DNA of 32,837 nucleotides, from the NCBI GenBank assembly GCA_017552455.1, contig JAFZPX010000025.1:1-32837 (forward strand). Direction: 5' to 3'. A program made the translations under genes and the position numbers. The notes below the pieces were generated by a model that made no database searches, was not told the origin of the DNA, and was given only the letters and a program-made list of their open reading frames with translations. Of the stretch, positions 26,294 through 32,837 are shown in pieces; position 1 is the first letter of the stretch, and the number at the start of each line of letters is the position of its first letter. The stretch is from Clostridiales bacterium (GTDB lineage: Bacteria > Bacillota > Clostridia > Saccharofermentanales > Saccharofermentanaceae).

Positions 26294-28305
26294 ATAAATT
26301 CCTCGGATACCGGTAATGAACCCGCTGTTATCTTTACCAGAGCATCTTTCAAAGGCATAGGCTTGCCGAACAGATATCCCTGAAGTCTCTCACATCCGAT
26401 GCTCTTTAAGTATTCAGCTTCTTCGAGTGTCTCGACACCCTCGGTAAGTGTATGCATTCCAAGGTCGTTAGCCATCGAGACGACGTTCTTCAATACAGCC
26501 TTTGTCTTCTCGAATTTGATGTCTTCAGTGTTGTTATGGAAGCTCGACAGGAATACCATATCGATCTTCATGACGTCGAAGCTGAAGTCCTTAAGTACAT
26601 TAAGTGATGAATAACCTGATCCGAAGTCATCGAGCCAGAGCGGGAATCCTAAGTCCTTAAGTCTGTCGAGGTCTCTGTGGAGTGATTCGAGCTTATCAGA
26701 CAACGCACTCTCAGTAACCTCTACATGGATCATCTCAGGAAGGATATTGTACTTTCTTGTGCATGAGCAAAGAAGGTCAACAACATCCGTAAGTTCGAAG
26801 TCGAGTCTTGAGAAGTTCAACGATACGGGAACTGCAGGTCTGCCGTTATCCATAAGCCATCTTAAGTCTCTGCATACGGTATCAACTACTACCATATCGA
26901 TCTTATGAACCTGATGGTATTCCTCGAGAACAGGAATGAACAATGACGGCGGAAGGAATCCGTGCTTGGGGTCTTCCCACTTGGACAGAGCCTCATAACC
27001 GCAAAGCTTTCTGTTCTTAGCCCAGCATACAGGCTGGTAGTAGACCTTGATGTCGCCTCTGTCGATGGCAGCATCAACGTTATTAACGATGTACTGACGC
27101 ATCATGAACTTGCGGTCCAATTCAGCATCATATTCGCAGTAATCCTGATCGTAATGCTTCTTAATGGAATTGCATGCATAGCGTGCTCTGTCACACGCTA
27201 CGGAAGGGTCGATCTTACGGTCCTTTACCCTGTAACCGCCAGCCTTAAGACCTGTCTGTGTATCGAAGCCGCAGTCGTAGATATAAGAACGAAGTCTTGT
27301 GATACGCTGCTCGAGATCTTCCATATCACACAATACAACGAAGTGGTCGTCGCCCTGACGTCCTACAAGTCCGTCATAGAACACGTCGATTATCTGACCT
27401 GCAAACTTCTTGATGAACGCATTACCGGATTCGAATCCGTACTTCTCATTCAAAGGTCTGAAGTTCTCGATATCAAGATAAACAAAGATCTGGCGATGAT
27501 ACTGAGTAGTAGGATCTCTTAATATCTCCTTAGCTCTCTTTCTGAAGAAGCTCATGTTGGCAACGCCTGTAAGCTCATCTTTAACAGCTGTCTCAGCAAG
27601 ATGCAGGTTCGAAGATACAAGTGACGAATCCTTCTCCGCCTCGCTCATCTTCTGATGATAAGCACTGATACTTGTGACCATTATGGAGATGGCGATGATA
27701 ATGAATCCGACTGTAAAAGACGGGCTCGGAAGATGTCCTGTATCCATTGTGATCATAAGATAGAATGCTGCAAATGTGCCTGTTACGATGGATATGGAAA
27801 CGAATGGTCTCCAAGCCAGGATACAGATAACGATGAGCTCCATCGCGATGAAGGTCATTATCCTTCCGTCATTCTTATACTCTGAAAGAGATACGAAGAA
27901 TCCGAACAGCAGACACACGCACGAGAATATCAATATGGTGGAATACGACAGATCCGCAAGATTATTGATCTTCTTACGGTACAGATCCTTGCTCGCATAT
28001 GAGATGGACATCGCACAAGTGAAGAATACCATCACACACAAAAGCATCTGCATGAGGAATTCGGTAGAGTTAATAGCATCGCCGATGGTCAGATAATTGA
28101 TGACAAACTTACATGCGATAACAAGACTGATCGCGAGGACAACCGCGGACATGTAGATGATAGCCCGCGTGTTACTGCTTATCATGTAGTTGTTTACGGA
28201 TTCACTCTTATGACCGAGACCGAGCCATCTGACGCATTTATCCTTGATACTCTCACGAGTAACTTTCTTGTCTTGCTTTAACTTGTCGCCGTTTTCTCGT
28301 CCCAA
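26290..28305 (-). CDS. Membrane-anchored c-di-GMP phosphodiesterase (degenerate GGDEF + EAL)
   Basis: The product is 671 residues. Six membrane segments (about 46-216) form a sensor-like N-terminus. A GGDEF domain (about 240-395) has GDDHF (318-322) in place of GGDEF, so cyclase activity is unlikely. The EAL domain (about 405-655) keeps the key residues: EAL 438-440, NFSR (Asn497), EVTES (Glu529), DDFGSGYSS (Asp559/560), Lys580 and TEGVET (Glu622). It should therefore hydrolyse c-di-GMP, and the degenerate GGDEF may sense GTP. The start is TTG at 28305, inside the last codons of nrdG (28-base overlap), with only a weak AAGGG upstream. The next ATG (residue 41) has no ribosome site, so the start is uncertain. 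The HAD gene follows with a 4-base overlap. Confidence 0.92.
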   Translation of the reverse strand: MGRENGDKLKQDKKVTRESIKDKCVRWLGLGHKSESVNNYMISSNTRAIIYMSAVVLAISLVIACKFVINYLTIGDAINSTEFLMQMLLCVMVFFTCAMSISYASKDLYRKKINNLADLSYSTILIFSCVCLLFGFFVSLSEYKNDGRIMTFIAMELIVICILAWRPFVSISIVTGTFAAFYLMITMDTGHLPSPSFTVGFIIIAISIMVTSISAYHQKMSEAEKDSSLVSSNLHLAETAVKDELTGVANMSFFRKRAKEILRDPTTQYHRQIFVYLDIENFRPLNEKYGFESGNAFIKKFAGQIIDVFYDGLVGRQGDDHFVVLCDMEDLEQRITRLRSYIYDCGFDTQTGLKAGGYRVKDRKIDPSVACDRARYACNSIKKHYDQDYCEYDAELDRKFMMRQYIVNNVDAAIDRGDIKVYYQPVCWAKNRKLCGYEALSKWEDPKHGFLPPSLFIPVLEEYHQVHKIDMVVVDTVCRDLRWLMDNGRPAVPVSLNFSRLDFELTDVVDLLCSCTRKYNILPEMIHVEVTESALSDKLESLHRDLDRLKDLGFPLWLDDFGSGYSSLNVLKDFSFDVMKIDMVFLSSFHNNTEDIKFEKTKAVLKNVVSMANDLGMHTLTEGVETLEEAEYLKSIGCERLQGYLFGKPMPLKDALVKITAGSLPVSEEFI

Positions 28306-28817
28306 AGCACCACTTCGCCCTTCGCGCGCGTTTTAATCATATCTATTATACGCTGATTTGAAGAGCCGCGATATATCAAACTTATATCTTTCTTAGCAAG
28401 GATGAATCTTCCGTCAACGAGAACATCAGTAAGATCAAGGATCTCGTCAGTTACCTCACATCTGGGATGGCTTCCGTCTACAAGAAGCTCCTTATCGTAG
28501 TAGAAACCTGTAAAAATCCACAGGTTCTTAGTGGGGAATCTTTGCTTATATTCCTTAAGGAAAGGAGCAAGAGCACGCTGATTGGAAGGCTCGAACGGCT
28601 CGCCGCCGAGTATTGTAAGTCCCGCGACATAATCGTGGTCGAGCATCTTCCAGATCTGCTCTTCTGTATCTTTGGTAAACTCCTGACCATGGCAGAAATC
28701 CCATGTATCAGGGTTAAAACAGCCCTCACAGCAGTTGGTGCATCCCGACACAAACAGAGTGATCCTGACACCCGTGCCGTTCGCTATATCGCAGTCATGA
28801 ATTGCACTGTAATACAT
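28278..28817 (-). CDS. nrdG: Anaerobic ribonucleotide reductase activating protein
   Basis: This 179-residue radical-SAM enzyme installs the glycyl radical on NrdD. The iron-sulfur motif CTNCCEGC contains C-X3-C-X2-C (first, fifth and eighth residues), followed by FNPDTWDF, and GLTILGGEPF is the SAM-binding GGE motif. The length is normal for NrdG. GGTAAGG precedes the ATG, 32 bases after the nrdD stop, so it is the second gene of the operon. Activity requires strict anaerobiosis and reduced flavodoxin or a similar donor. Confidence 0.97.
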   Translation of the reverse strand: MYYSAIHDCDIANGTGVRITLFVSGCTNCCEGCFNPDTWDFCHGQEFTKDTEEQIWKMLDHDYVAGLTILGGEPFEPSNQRALAPFLKEYKQRFPTKNLWIFTGFYYDKELLVDGSHPRCEVTDEILDLTDVLVDGRFILAKKDISLIYRGSSNQRIIDMIKTRAKGEVVLWDEKTATS

Positions 28818-28849
28818 AAACCTTACCGCCTAAGAGCCGGCGTGATGCA

Positions 28850-31033
28850 TCAAAGATGCATTACGCGCTCTCTAATCTCCTGTGTTCTTCCCTGGTTCCA
28901 GAACTGAGTTCCGATATAACCGCAGGTTCTTCTTGCTACATTGAGCTTGTTCTCATCGTCATTTCCGCACTTAGGGCATACCCATACGAGCTTGTGATCT
29001 CTCTCTTCGATCTGGATCTCACCGTCGTAACCGCATACCTGGCAGTAATCAGACTTAGTATTGAGCTCAGCGTACATGATGTTCTCATAGATGAACTTCA
29101 TAACTTCCATGACAGCATCGATATTCTGCTGCATGTTAGGAACTTCAATGTAGGAGATAGCTCCGCCGGGTGAAAGTCTCTGGAACTTACTCTCGAGCTT
29201 AAGCTTATCGAATGCATTGATCTCCTCAGTTACATGGATGTGATAGCTGTTTGTGATGTAGTTCTTGTCTGTTACACCCTTGATGATGCCGAATCTTCTC
29301 TGGAGAGCCTTGGCAAACTTATAAGTTGTGGACTCCAAAGGTGTGCCGTAGATGGAGTAGTCGATGTTCTCAGCTGCCTTCCACTTAGCGCATGCTGCAT
29401 TAAGAGTCTCCATTACCTTAAGACCGAATGCCTCACCCTCAGGCTCTGTAAGCTTCTTGCCTGTTACCTCGTATACGCACTCCCAAAGGCCTGCATAACC
29501 AAGAGAGATTGTGGAATATCCGCCGTAGAGGAGCTTTGTGATAGGCTCGCCCTTCTTAAGTCTTGCAAGTGCACCGTACTGCCAGAGGATAGGAGCAGCA
29601 TCGGACAATGTACCTGCAAGTCTGTCATGTCTGCAACGCAGAGCTCTGTGGCAAAGCTCGAGTCTGTCGTCGAGGATCTTCCAGAACTTCTCTTCGTCTC
29701 TTGATTCGCAGCAAGCGGAGCAAGCTACATCAACGAGGTTGATAGTAACAACACCCTGGTTGAATCTTCCGTAGTACTTAGGCTGACCGTTCTCATCAAC
29801 ATATGTTGTAAGGAAAGATCTGCAGCCCATGCATGTGTAGCAGTTTCCGTTACCGTTCTTATCTACCTTGAGCTGGAGCATAACCTTCTCAGAGATATAG
29901 TCAGGAACCATTCTCTTAGCTGTGCACTTAGCTGCAAGTCTTGTGAGCTCGTAGTAAGGTGAACCCTCTCTGATGTTATCTTCTTCGAGAACATAGATGA
30001 GCTTAGGGAATGCAGGTGTGATGTAAACGCCTGCCTCGTTCTTAACGCCCTGGATTCTCTGCTTCAATACTTCTTCAATGATCATGGCAAGGTCAGCCTT
30101 GAGCTGAGGATCCTTAGCCTCGTTCAGATACATGAATACAGTAACGAAAGGAGCCTGACCGTTTGTTGTGAGGAGTGTGACTACCTGATATTGGATTGTC
30201 TGTACGCCTCTCTCGATCTCCTCGTGCAGTCTCTGCTCTACAATCTCCTTCTTCTTGCTCTCATCAGGAGCGATGCCAAGTGCCTCGAACTCAGCCTCTA
30301 CCTTCTTTGTGATCTTCTCTCTTGAGATCTGAACGAAAGGAGCGAGGTGTGTCAGAGAGATTGACTGACCGCCGTACTGGTTGGATGCTACCTGAGCAAT
30401 GATCTGAGTAGCGATATTACAAGCTGTAGAGAAGCTGTGAGGCTTCTCGATCATCGTACCGGAGATAACTGTTCCGTTCTGGAGCATATCCTCGAGGTTT
30501 ACGAGATCGCAGTTGTGCATGTGCTGTGCAAAATAGTCACTGTCGTGGAAGTGGATGAGACCCTGCTGATGAGCCTCAACGATATCCTGAGGCAGGAGCA
30601 GTCTCTGAGTGATGTCCTTACTAACCTCACCGGCCATATAGTCACGCTGAACGCTGTTGACCGTAGGATTCTTGTTGGAGTTCTCCTGTTTGAGCTCCTC
30701 GTTGTTGCACTCGATAAGGGTAAGAATGGATGCGTCTGTCGTGTTGGACTGACGGATAAGGCTTCTTGTGTAGCGGTAGGTTACATAAAGCTTTGCAACC
30801 TCATAGGCACCATGCGCCATGATCTGCTTCTCGACGAGGTCCTGGATCTCCTCGACAGACAGAGCACGATTCATAGTTTCACATTCATTAGTAACACGCT
30901 CAGCGATTCTTGTGATCTGCTTGGGAGTCATACGATCCGGCTCCTTAGCAGCCTCATTCGCCTTTGTGATAGCGTTGATGATCTTGGAGATGTCGAATTC
31001 TACTTCCTGCTTGTTACGCTTGATGATCTTCAT
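28850..31033 (-). CDS. nrdD: Anaerobic (class III) ribonucleoside-triphosphate reductase
   Basis: The product is 727 residues from the ATG at 31033, which has AAGGTG 7 bases upstream and gives the usual MKIIKRNKQEVEFDISKI N-terminus. An in-frame ATG at 31078 lies in a palindrome without a ribosome site and is rejected. NrdD reduces NTPs to dNTPs without oxygen, using a glycyl radical. An ATP-cone (about 1-95) for allosteric control comes first, then the ten-stranded barrel. Near the end are CQVCGYDGE and VCPKCGND (zinc site), then RRTCGYIGTQ with the expected radical Gly705. It is first in a chain nrdD-nrdG-EAL-HAD and sits behind a promoter with NrdR-like boxes. Confidence 0.98.
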   Translation of the reverse strand: MKIIKRNKQEVEFDISKIINAITKANEAAKEPDRMTPKQITRIAERVTNECETMNRALSVEEIQDLVEKQIMAHGAYEVAKLYVTYRYTRSLIRQSNTTDASILTLIECNNEELKQENSNKNPTVNSVQRDYMAGEVSKDITQRLLLPQDIVEAHQQGLIHFHDSDYFAQHMHNCDLVNLEDMLQNGTVISGTMIEKPHSFSTACNIATQIIAQVASNQYGGQSISLTHLAPFVQISREKITKKVEAEFEALGIAPDESKKKEIVEQRLHEEIERGVQTIQYQVVTLLTTNGQAPFVTVFMYLNEAKDPQLKADLAMIIEEVLKQRIQGVKNEAGVYITPAFPKLIYVLEEDNIREGSPYYELTRLAAKCTAKRMVPDYISEKVMLQLKVDKNGNGNCYTCMGCRSFLTTYVDENGQPKYYGRFNQGVVTINLVDVACSACCESRDEEKFWKILDDRLELCHRALRCRHDRLAGTLSDAAPILWQYGALARLKKGEPITKLLYGGYSTISLGYAGLWECVYEVTGKKLTEPEGEAFGLKVMETLNAACAKWKAAENIDYSIYGTPLESTTYKFAKALQRRFGIIKGVTDKNYITNSYHIHVTEEINAFDKLKLESKFQRLSPGGAISYIEVPNMQQNIDAVMEVMKFIYENIMYAELNTKSDYCQVCGYDGEIQIEERDHKLVWVCPKCGNDDENKLNVARRTCGYIGTQFWNQGRTQEIRERVMHL

Positions 31034-31077
31034 TTTGTGCACCTTGCCCTTTAAGTGATTTTGAATCAGTTGGTCCA

Positions 31078-31094
31078 TTGTAACAATGTTACAA
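31078..31094. repeat. Palindrome in the nrdD leader (proximal)
   Basis: TTGTAACA-A-TGTTACAA, perfect 8-bp arms with one central base. It lies 45 bases before the nrdD start, downstream of the predicted transcription start. It could be an operator for a regulator other than NrdR, or an RNA hairpin in the leader. Confidence 0.6.
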
Positions 31095-31116
31095 AACTTT
31101 GTTAACCGTTTTTGCC

Positions 31117-31134
31117 AAATGTAATATTACATTT
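31117..31134. repeat. Palindrome in the nrdD leader (distal)
   Basis: AAATGTAATATTACATTT, a perfect 18-bp palindrome. It is flanked by CCGTT (31106-31110) and AACGG (31137-31141), which extend the symmetry. The core TGTAATATTACA resembles the proximal palindrome's TGTAACA/TGTTACA half-sites. It falls inside the predicted leader transcript. Confidence 0.6.
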
Positions 31135-31170
31135 CTAACGGATTTTTGATTCTTTCCCGTTTGCTTGTTC

Positions 31171-31199
31171 ATTCTACCTATATGTAGTGTGCGAGTCAA
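31171..31199 (-). promoter_or_regulatory. nrdD promoter
   Basis: On the minus strand, TTGACT (31194-31199), a 17-bp spacer and TAGAAT (31171-31176). Transcription should start near 31163, giving a leader of about 130 bases. A NrdR-like box lies in the spacer and touches the -10. Confidence 0.75.
31175..31190. promoter_or_regulatory. NrdR-box-like site A
   Basis: TACCTATATGTAGTGT matches the NrdR-box type ACACTATATATAGTGT at 12 of 16 positions. It overlaps the -10 and spacer of the nrdD promoter, the position expected for repression. Confidence 0.6.
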
Positions 31200-31206
31200 T
31201 AGCAAA

Positions 31207-31222
31207 CCACTATATATTGTGT
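31207..31222. promoter_or_regulatory. NrdR-box-like site B
   Basis: CCACTATATATTGTGT matches ACACTATATATTGTGT at 15 of 16 positions, the best of three. It is centred 32 bp from site A and lies just upstream of the -35. Confidence 0.8.
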
Positions 31223-31237
31223 TACAGTTTGGAGGCA

Positions 31238-31253
31238 GGCCCATATATAGTGT
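31238..31253. promoter_or_regulatory. NrdR-box-like site C
   Basis: GGCCCATATATAGTGT matches ACACAATATATAGTGT at 12 of 16 positions. It is centred 31 bp from site B, three helical turns, as NrdR pairs usually are. Confidence 0.6.
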
Positions 31254-31279
31254 CCCATCAAAGGGGCAAAAACCATAAA

Positions 31280-31303
31280 AAAGACCGCGTTTCCGCGGTC
31301 TTT
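31280..31303 (-). terminator. Rho-independent terminator of the DUF4214 gene
   Basis: AAAGACCGCG (31280-31289), loop TTTC, CGCGGTCTTT (31294-31303): a 10-bp stem. Read on the minus strand it is followed by six T (31277-31282 on the other strand are A). It lies 26 bases past the stop of the DUF4214 gene and insulates the nrd control region. Confidence 0.85.
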
Positions 31304-31329
31304 CGAGGATTCATGAGGCTGTAGAACCG

Positions 31330-32715
31330 TTAGATATTTACTTCGTATCTCGCACAGGTCGCTGCCCATTCAGGGGATCCGGCGAAGCCTGCGATAACCT
31401 GATCTCTGGTGGCACCATTGGCAAGGGCGTTAGTCCAGTTGGCAAATCCCTCTGCATCAGGCGTTCTATCGAAGAATACGCTGTAAAGGACTGTTACAAA
31501 TTCTTCGTCACTCAGATCTCTTGCAAGGAACTCCTGGCTGTGGAAGAAACCCTTTGCAACGTAGGAACCGGAATTCCCCTGATTCATAAGCTGATCGACC
31601 CAGTAGTCTCTGCCAACAACATCATATGATCTGTCGAGAGCCACTATATAGAGTCTCTCTACAAAGTTCGAGATCAACTGTGCACGGATCTGCTCCGGTG
31701 TAGGACCGGCCGGTACCGAACTAGGTGCGGGAGCCGGTTCGGGTGCCGGCTCCGGATCAGGCTGAGGTGCGGGTGCCGGTTCCGGATCAGGCGCAGGTGC
31801 GGGTGCATCCTCCTGCCATATGGCGTAGAGCGTCATGTCATCTGTTATAGTAACCGTCTGACCATCTGAATATGTCGCTGTTGTAGCATTAGGATCATTA
31901 TTCCATCCCTGGAATGTATAACCATCTCTGGAAAATGCGTTTGCAAGAAGAGGCATTGATGTATTAGGAACTACAACCATAGCGCCCATCGAACCGCTTC
32001 CGCCATTGGCATCGAAGCTAACCGTCTTGACTGCAGTATCACTTGCTGAAAGAATTGCTCTCCTAGTTACTGTGCCATTAGCAGGGACATTCAGTGTCCA
32101 TGAAAATGCGATTCCTGAATCTTTATTGTAAGATTTGTCAGTCGAATTATTAAATGTGTTGCTATATGAAGCATTCCAGTGACCAATCCACAATGTATCA
32201 AACGCCCCGGATCCCGGTATTAAATAAAAAGATCTACCAGATCCATCATCAGCCATTAAGATTCGTCCATTGTCAATGCTAACAGGTACATTATCATTGC
32301 CACTTAATTCAGTATCTGCTGCCGAACCAATCTTTATTTCTTGTGCCGAAGATCCGTTATTAGTGACTGTATAAGTAATCATAACACCGGCTCCAACCAA
32401 TTCGGCGGACACAGACGCTCTGATATTATCATAAGTATAAACATGCCCCAAAAATTCACCGTTTTCAGGATTCATAGTATATTCAGTATTCCCAATCATA
32501 ATCTTAGTTTGATATCCATAATTACCACATGTCGTAGAATAATATTGCGTACTTCCTGCAGAGTCAGTGTAAACCCCCTGAACATCAAACCCATAATAAG
32601 AATCGTTGTATTTAACATACTGATTCTCTTCTGCTAAGAGGGATATGCCCGTTGACATTATCACTCCTGTTGTCACTGCAAGAGATACAAAGGTCTTTAA
32701 TAATTTCTTTTTCAT
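31330..32715 (-). CDS. Secreted protein with InlB-type repeat and DUF4214
   Basis: The product is 461 residues. A signal peptide (1-28, ending SLLA) is followed by an unrecognised beta-rich domain (about 30-225) with a Tyr/Ser/Asn-rich start. One InlB B-repeat/Listeria-Bacteroides repeat follows (231-301: VSFDANGGSGSM, GYTFQGW, MTLYAIW), then a Pro/Ala/Asp/Glu linker (303-341). A C-terminal DUF4214 domain (about 348-455) has two units around RLYIVALDRSYDVVGRDYW and VFFDRTPDAEGFANW. The parts suggest a wall- or surface-associated protein. DUF4214 binding partners are unknown. AAGGAAGGAG precedes the ATG by about 6 bases. No LPxTG or membrane anchor is seen. A terminator follows the gene and another hairpin precedes it. 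Confidence 0.85.
   Translation of the reverse strand: MKKKLLKTFVSLAVTTGVIMSTGISLLAEENQYVKYNDSYYGFDVQGVYTDSAGSTQYYSTTCGNYGYQTKIMIGNTEYTMNPENGEFLGHVYTYDNIRASVSAELVGAGVMITYTVTNNGSSAQEIKIGSAADTELSGNDNVPVSIDNGRILMADDGSGRSFYLIPGSGAFDTLWIGHWNASYSNTFNNSTDKSYNKDSGIAFSWTLNVPANGTVTRRAILSASDTAVKTVSFDANGGSGSMGAMVVVPNTSMPLLANAFSRDGYTFQGWNNDPNATTATYSDGQTVTITDDMTLYAIWQEDAPAPAPDPEPAPAPQPDPEPAPEPAPAPSSVPAGPTPEQIRAQLISNFVERLYIVALDRSYDVVGRDYWVDQLMNQGNSGSYVAKGFFHSQEFLARDLSDEEFVTVLYSVFFDRTPDAEGFANWTNALANGATRDQVIAGFAGSPEWAATCARYEVNI
31724..31805 (-). repeat. GC-rich tandem repeat encoding the Pro-Ala-Glu/Asp linker
   Basis: Imperfect copies of GGTGCGGGTGCCGGTTCCGG-like units on the plus strand encode the APAPDPEPAP linker of the DUF4214 protein. 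Such repeats can change length by slippage while keeping the frame. Confidence 0.6.
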
Positions 32716-32742
32716 TATTCTTCTCCTTCCTTTTCTTCACAC

Positions 32743-32773
32743 AAAAACCGCCGGGTGAAAACTCACCCGACGG
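32743..32773 (-). terminator. Strong hairpin with T-run just upstream of the DUF4214 gene's ribosome site
   Basis: On the minus strand an 11-bp stem (arms 32763-32773 and 32748-32758, one G-U pair), a 4-base loop and five T (complement of 32743-32747). It is a good intrinsic terminator for a minus-strand transcript from the right. Only 27 bases separate the T-run from the ATG at 32715, too few for a separate promoter, so it may be an attenuator. Confidence 0.7.
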
Positions 32774-32792
32774 CGTTAATGACTACTTTAAA

Positions 32793-32809
32793 AAGGCCGC
32801 GCTCAGCCG
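32793..32809 (-). terminator. Weak second hairpin with T-run
   Basis: On the minus strand GGCTG-AGCG-CGGCC is followed by TTTTT (5-bp stem with one G-U pair). It is tandem to the stronger hairpin at 32743-32773. A short stem makes it a low-confidence terminator. Confidence 0.3.
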
Positions 32810-32810
32810 C

Positions 32811-32837
32811 TGCTTGCTTGCTTGCTTGCTTGCTTGC
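32811..32837. repeat. TGCT tetranucleotide repeat at the window end
   Basis: TGCT repeated six times plus TGC runs to the last base, so its full length is unknown. It may be a real simple repeat that stopped the assembly, or an artefact of the contig end. Confidence 0.7.

Noticed and set aside
30437..31054. A 205-codon plus-strand reading frame opposite nrdD
   Set aside because: It is the mirror of a strongly conserved gene, has no ribosome site, and its product is a leucine/valine-rich shadow. The same applies to the long frames opposite the symporter, galT and nrdG.
31034..31078. ATG at 31078 as the nrdD start
   Set aside because: No ribosome site, and it overlaps a palindrome. The ATG at 31033 has AAGGTG and gives the conserved N-terminus.
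1..32837. CRISPR array, tRNA, rRNA, insertion sequence or prophage
   Set aside because: No regularly spaced repeats, cloverleaf sequences, transposase or phage proteins were found on either strand.

Overview
The window looks like a stretch of chromosome from an anaerobic, low-to-mid GC Firmicute of the class Clostridia. The basis is strong AGGAGG-type ribosome binding sites, sigma-A-like promoters, an oxygen-sensitive ribonucleotide reductase (NrdD/NrdG), class II (Firmicute-type) GalT, DUF4214 and DUF4236 proteins, and a clostridial zinc-ribbon membrane protein. A rumen or gut sugar fermenter is a reasonable guess, but I cannot name genus or species. The left edge cuts a gene and the right edge lies in a tetranucleotide repeat, so this may be a whole contig. 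I see no rRNA, tRNA, CRISPR array, transposase or phage genes.

Layout. (1) 2-3638, plus strand: a YfhO-type multi-pass membrane protein (5' end missing), then a lipoprotein. (2) 3642-9891, minus strand: a compact operon tetR - GT-B glycosyltransferase-like protein - GPH sugar symporter - GH36 alpha-galactosidase, preceded by two matched 28-bp inverted repeats. (3) 9990-13888: a LacI/GalR-type repressor divergent from galK-galT, with operator-like repeats in the shared control region. Regions 2 and 3 together form an alpha-galactoside (melibiose/raffinose type) uptake and Leloir-pathway locus: import, hydrolysis to galactose, phosphorylation and uridylyl transfer. No galE is present here. (4) 13999-15887: two membrane proteins, one with a C-terminal zinc ribbon. 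(5) 15919-18766, minus: ilvE, a DJ-1/PfpI protein and an AT-rich, probably transferred, polytopic membrane protein. (6) 18871-21026, plus: a double zinc-ribbon membrane protein overlapped by a YfcE-type phosphoesterase that starts with TTG. (7) 21013-22911, minus: an EamA transporter and a DUF4236 protein. (8) 23025-25517, plus: a Sel1-like repeat protein and a LysR regulator. (9) 25514-31033, minus: nrdD - nrdG - EAL-domain phosphodiesterase - HAD phosphatase, closely packed behind a promoter overlapped by three NrdR-box-like sites at 31-32 bp spacing. (10) 31330-32715, minus: a secreted InlB-repeat/DUF4214 protein with a terminator behind it and a terminator-like hairpin just ahead of its ribosome binding site.

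The most interesting points are the regulatory architecture of the nrd operon (three phased NrdR boxes plus two palindromes in the leader), a c-di-GMP phosphodiesterase overlapping nrdG, the glycosyltransferase-like protein and the unusually enlarged GPH symporter in the alpha-galactosidase operon, and an apparently leaderless LacI-family gene. I see no complete, clearly novel multi-gene defence or mobile system. Family assignments rest on motifs read by eye, and no database search was run.
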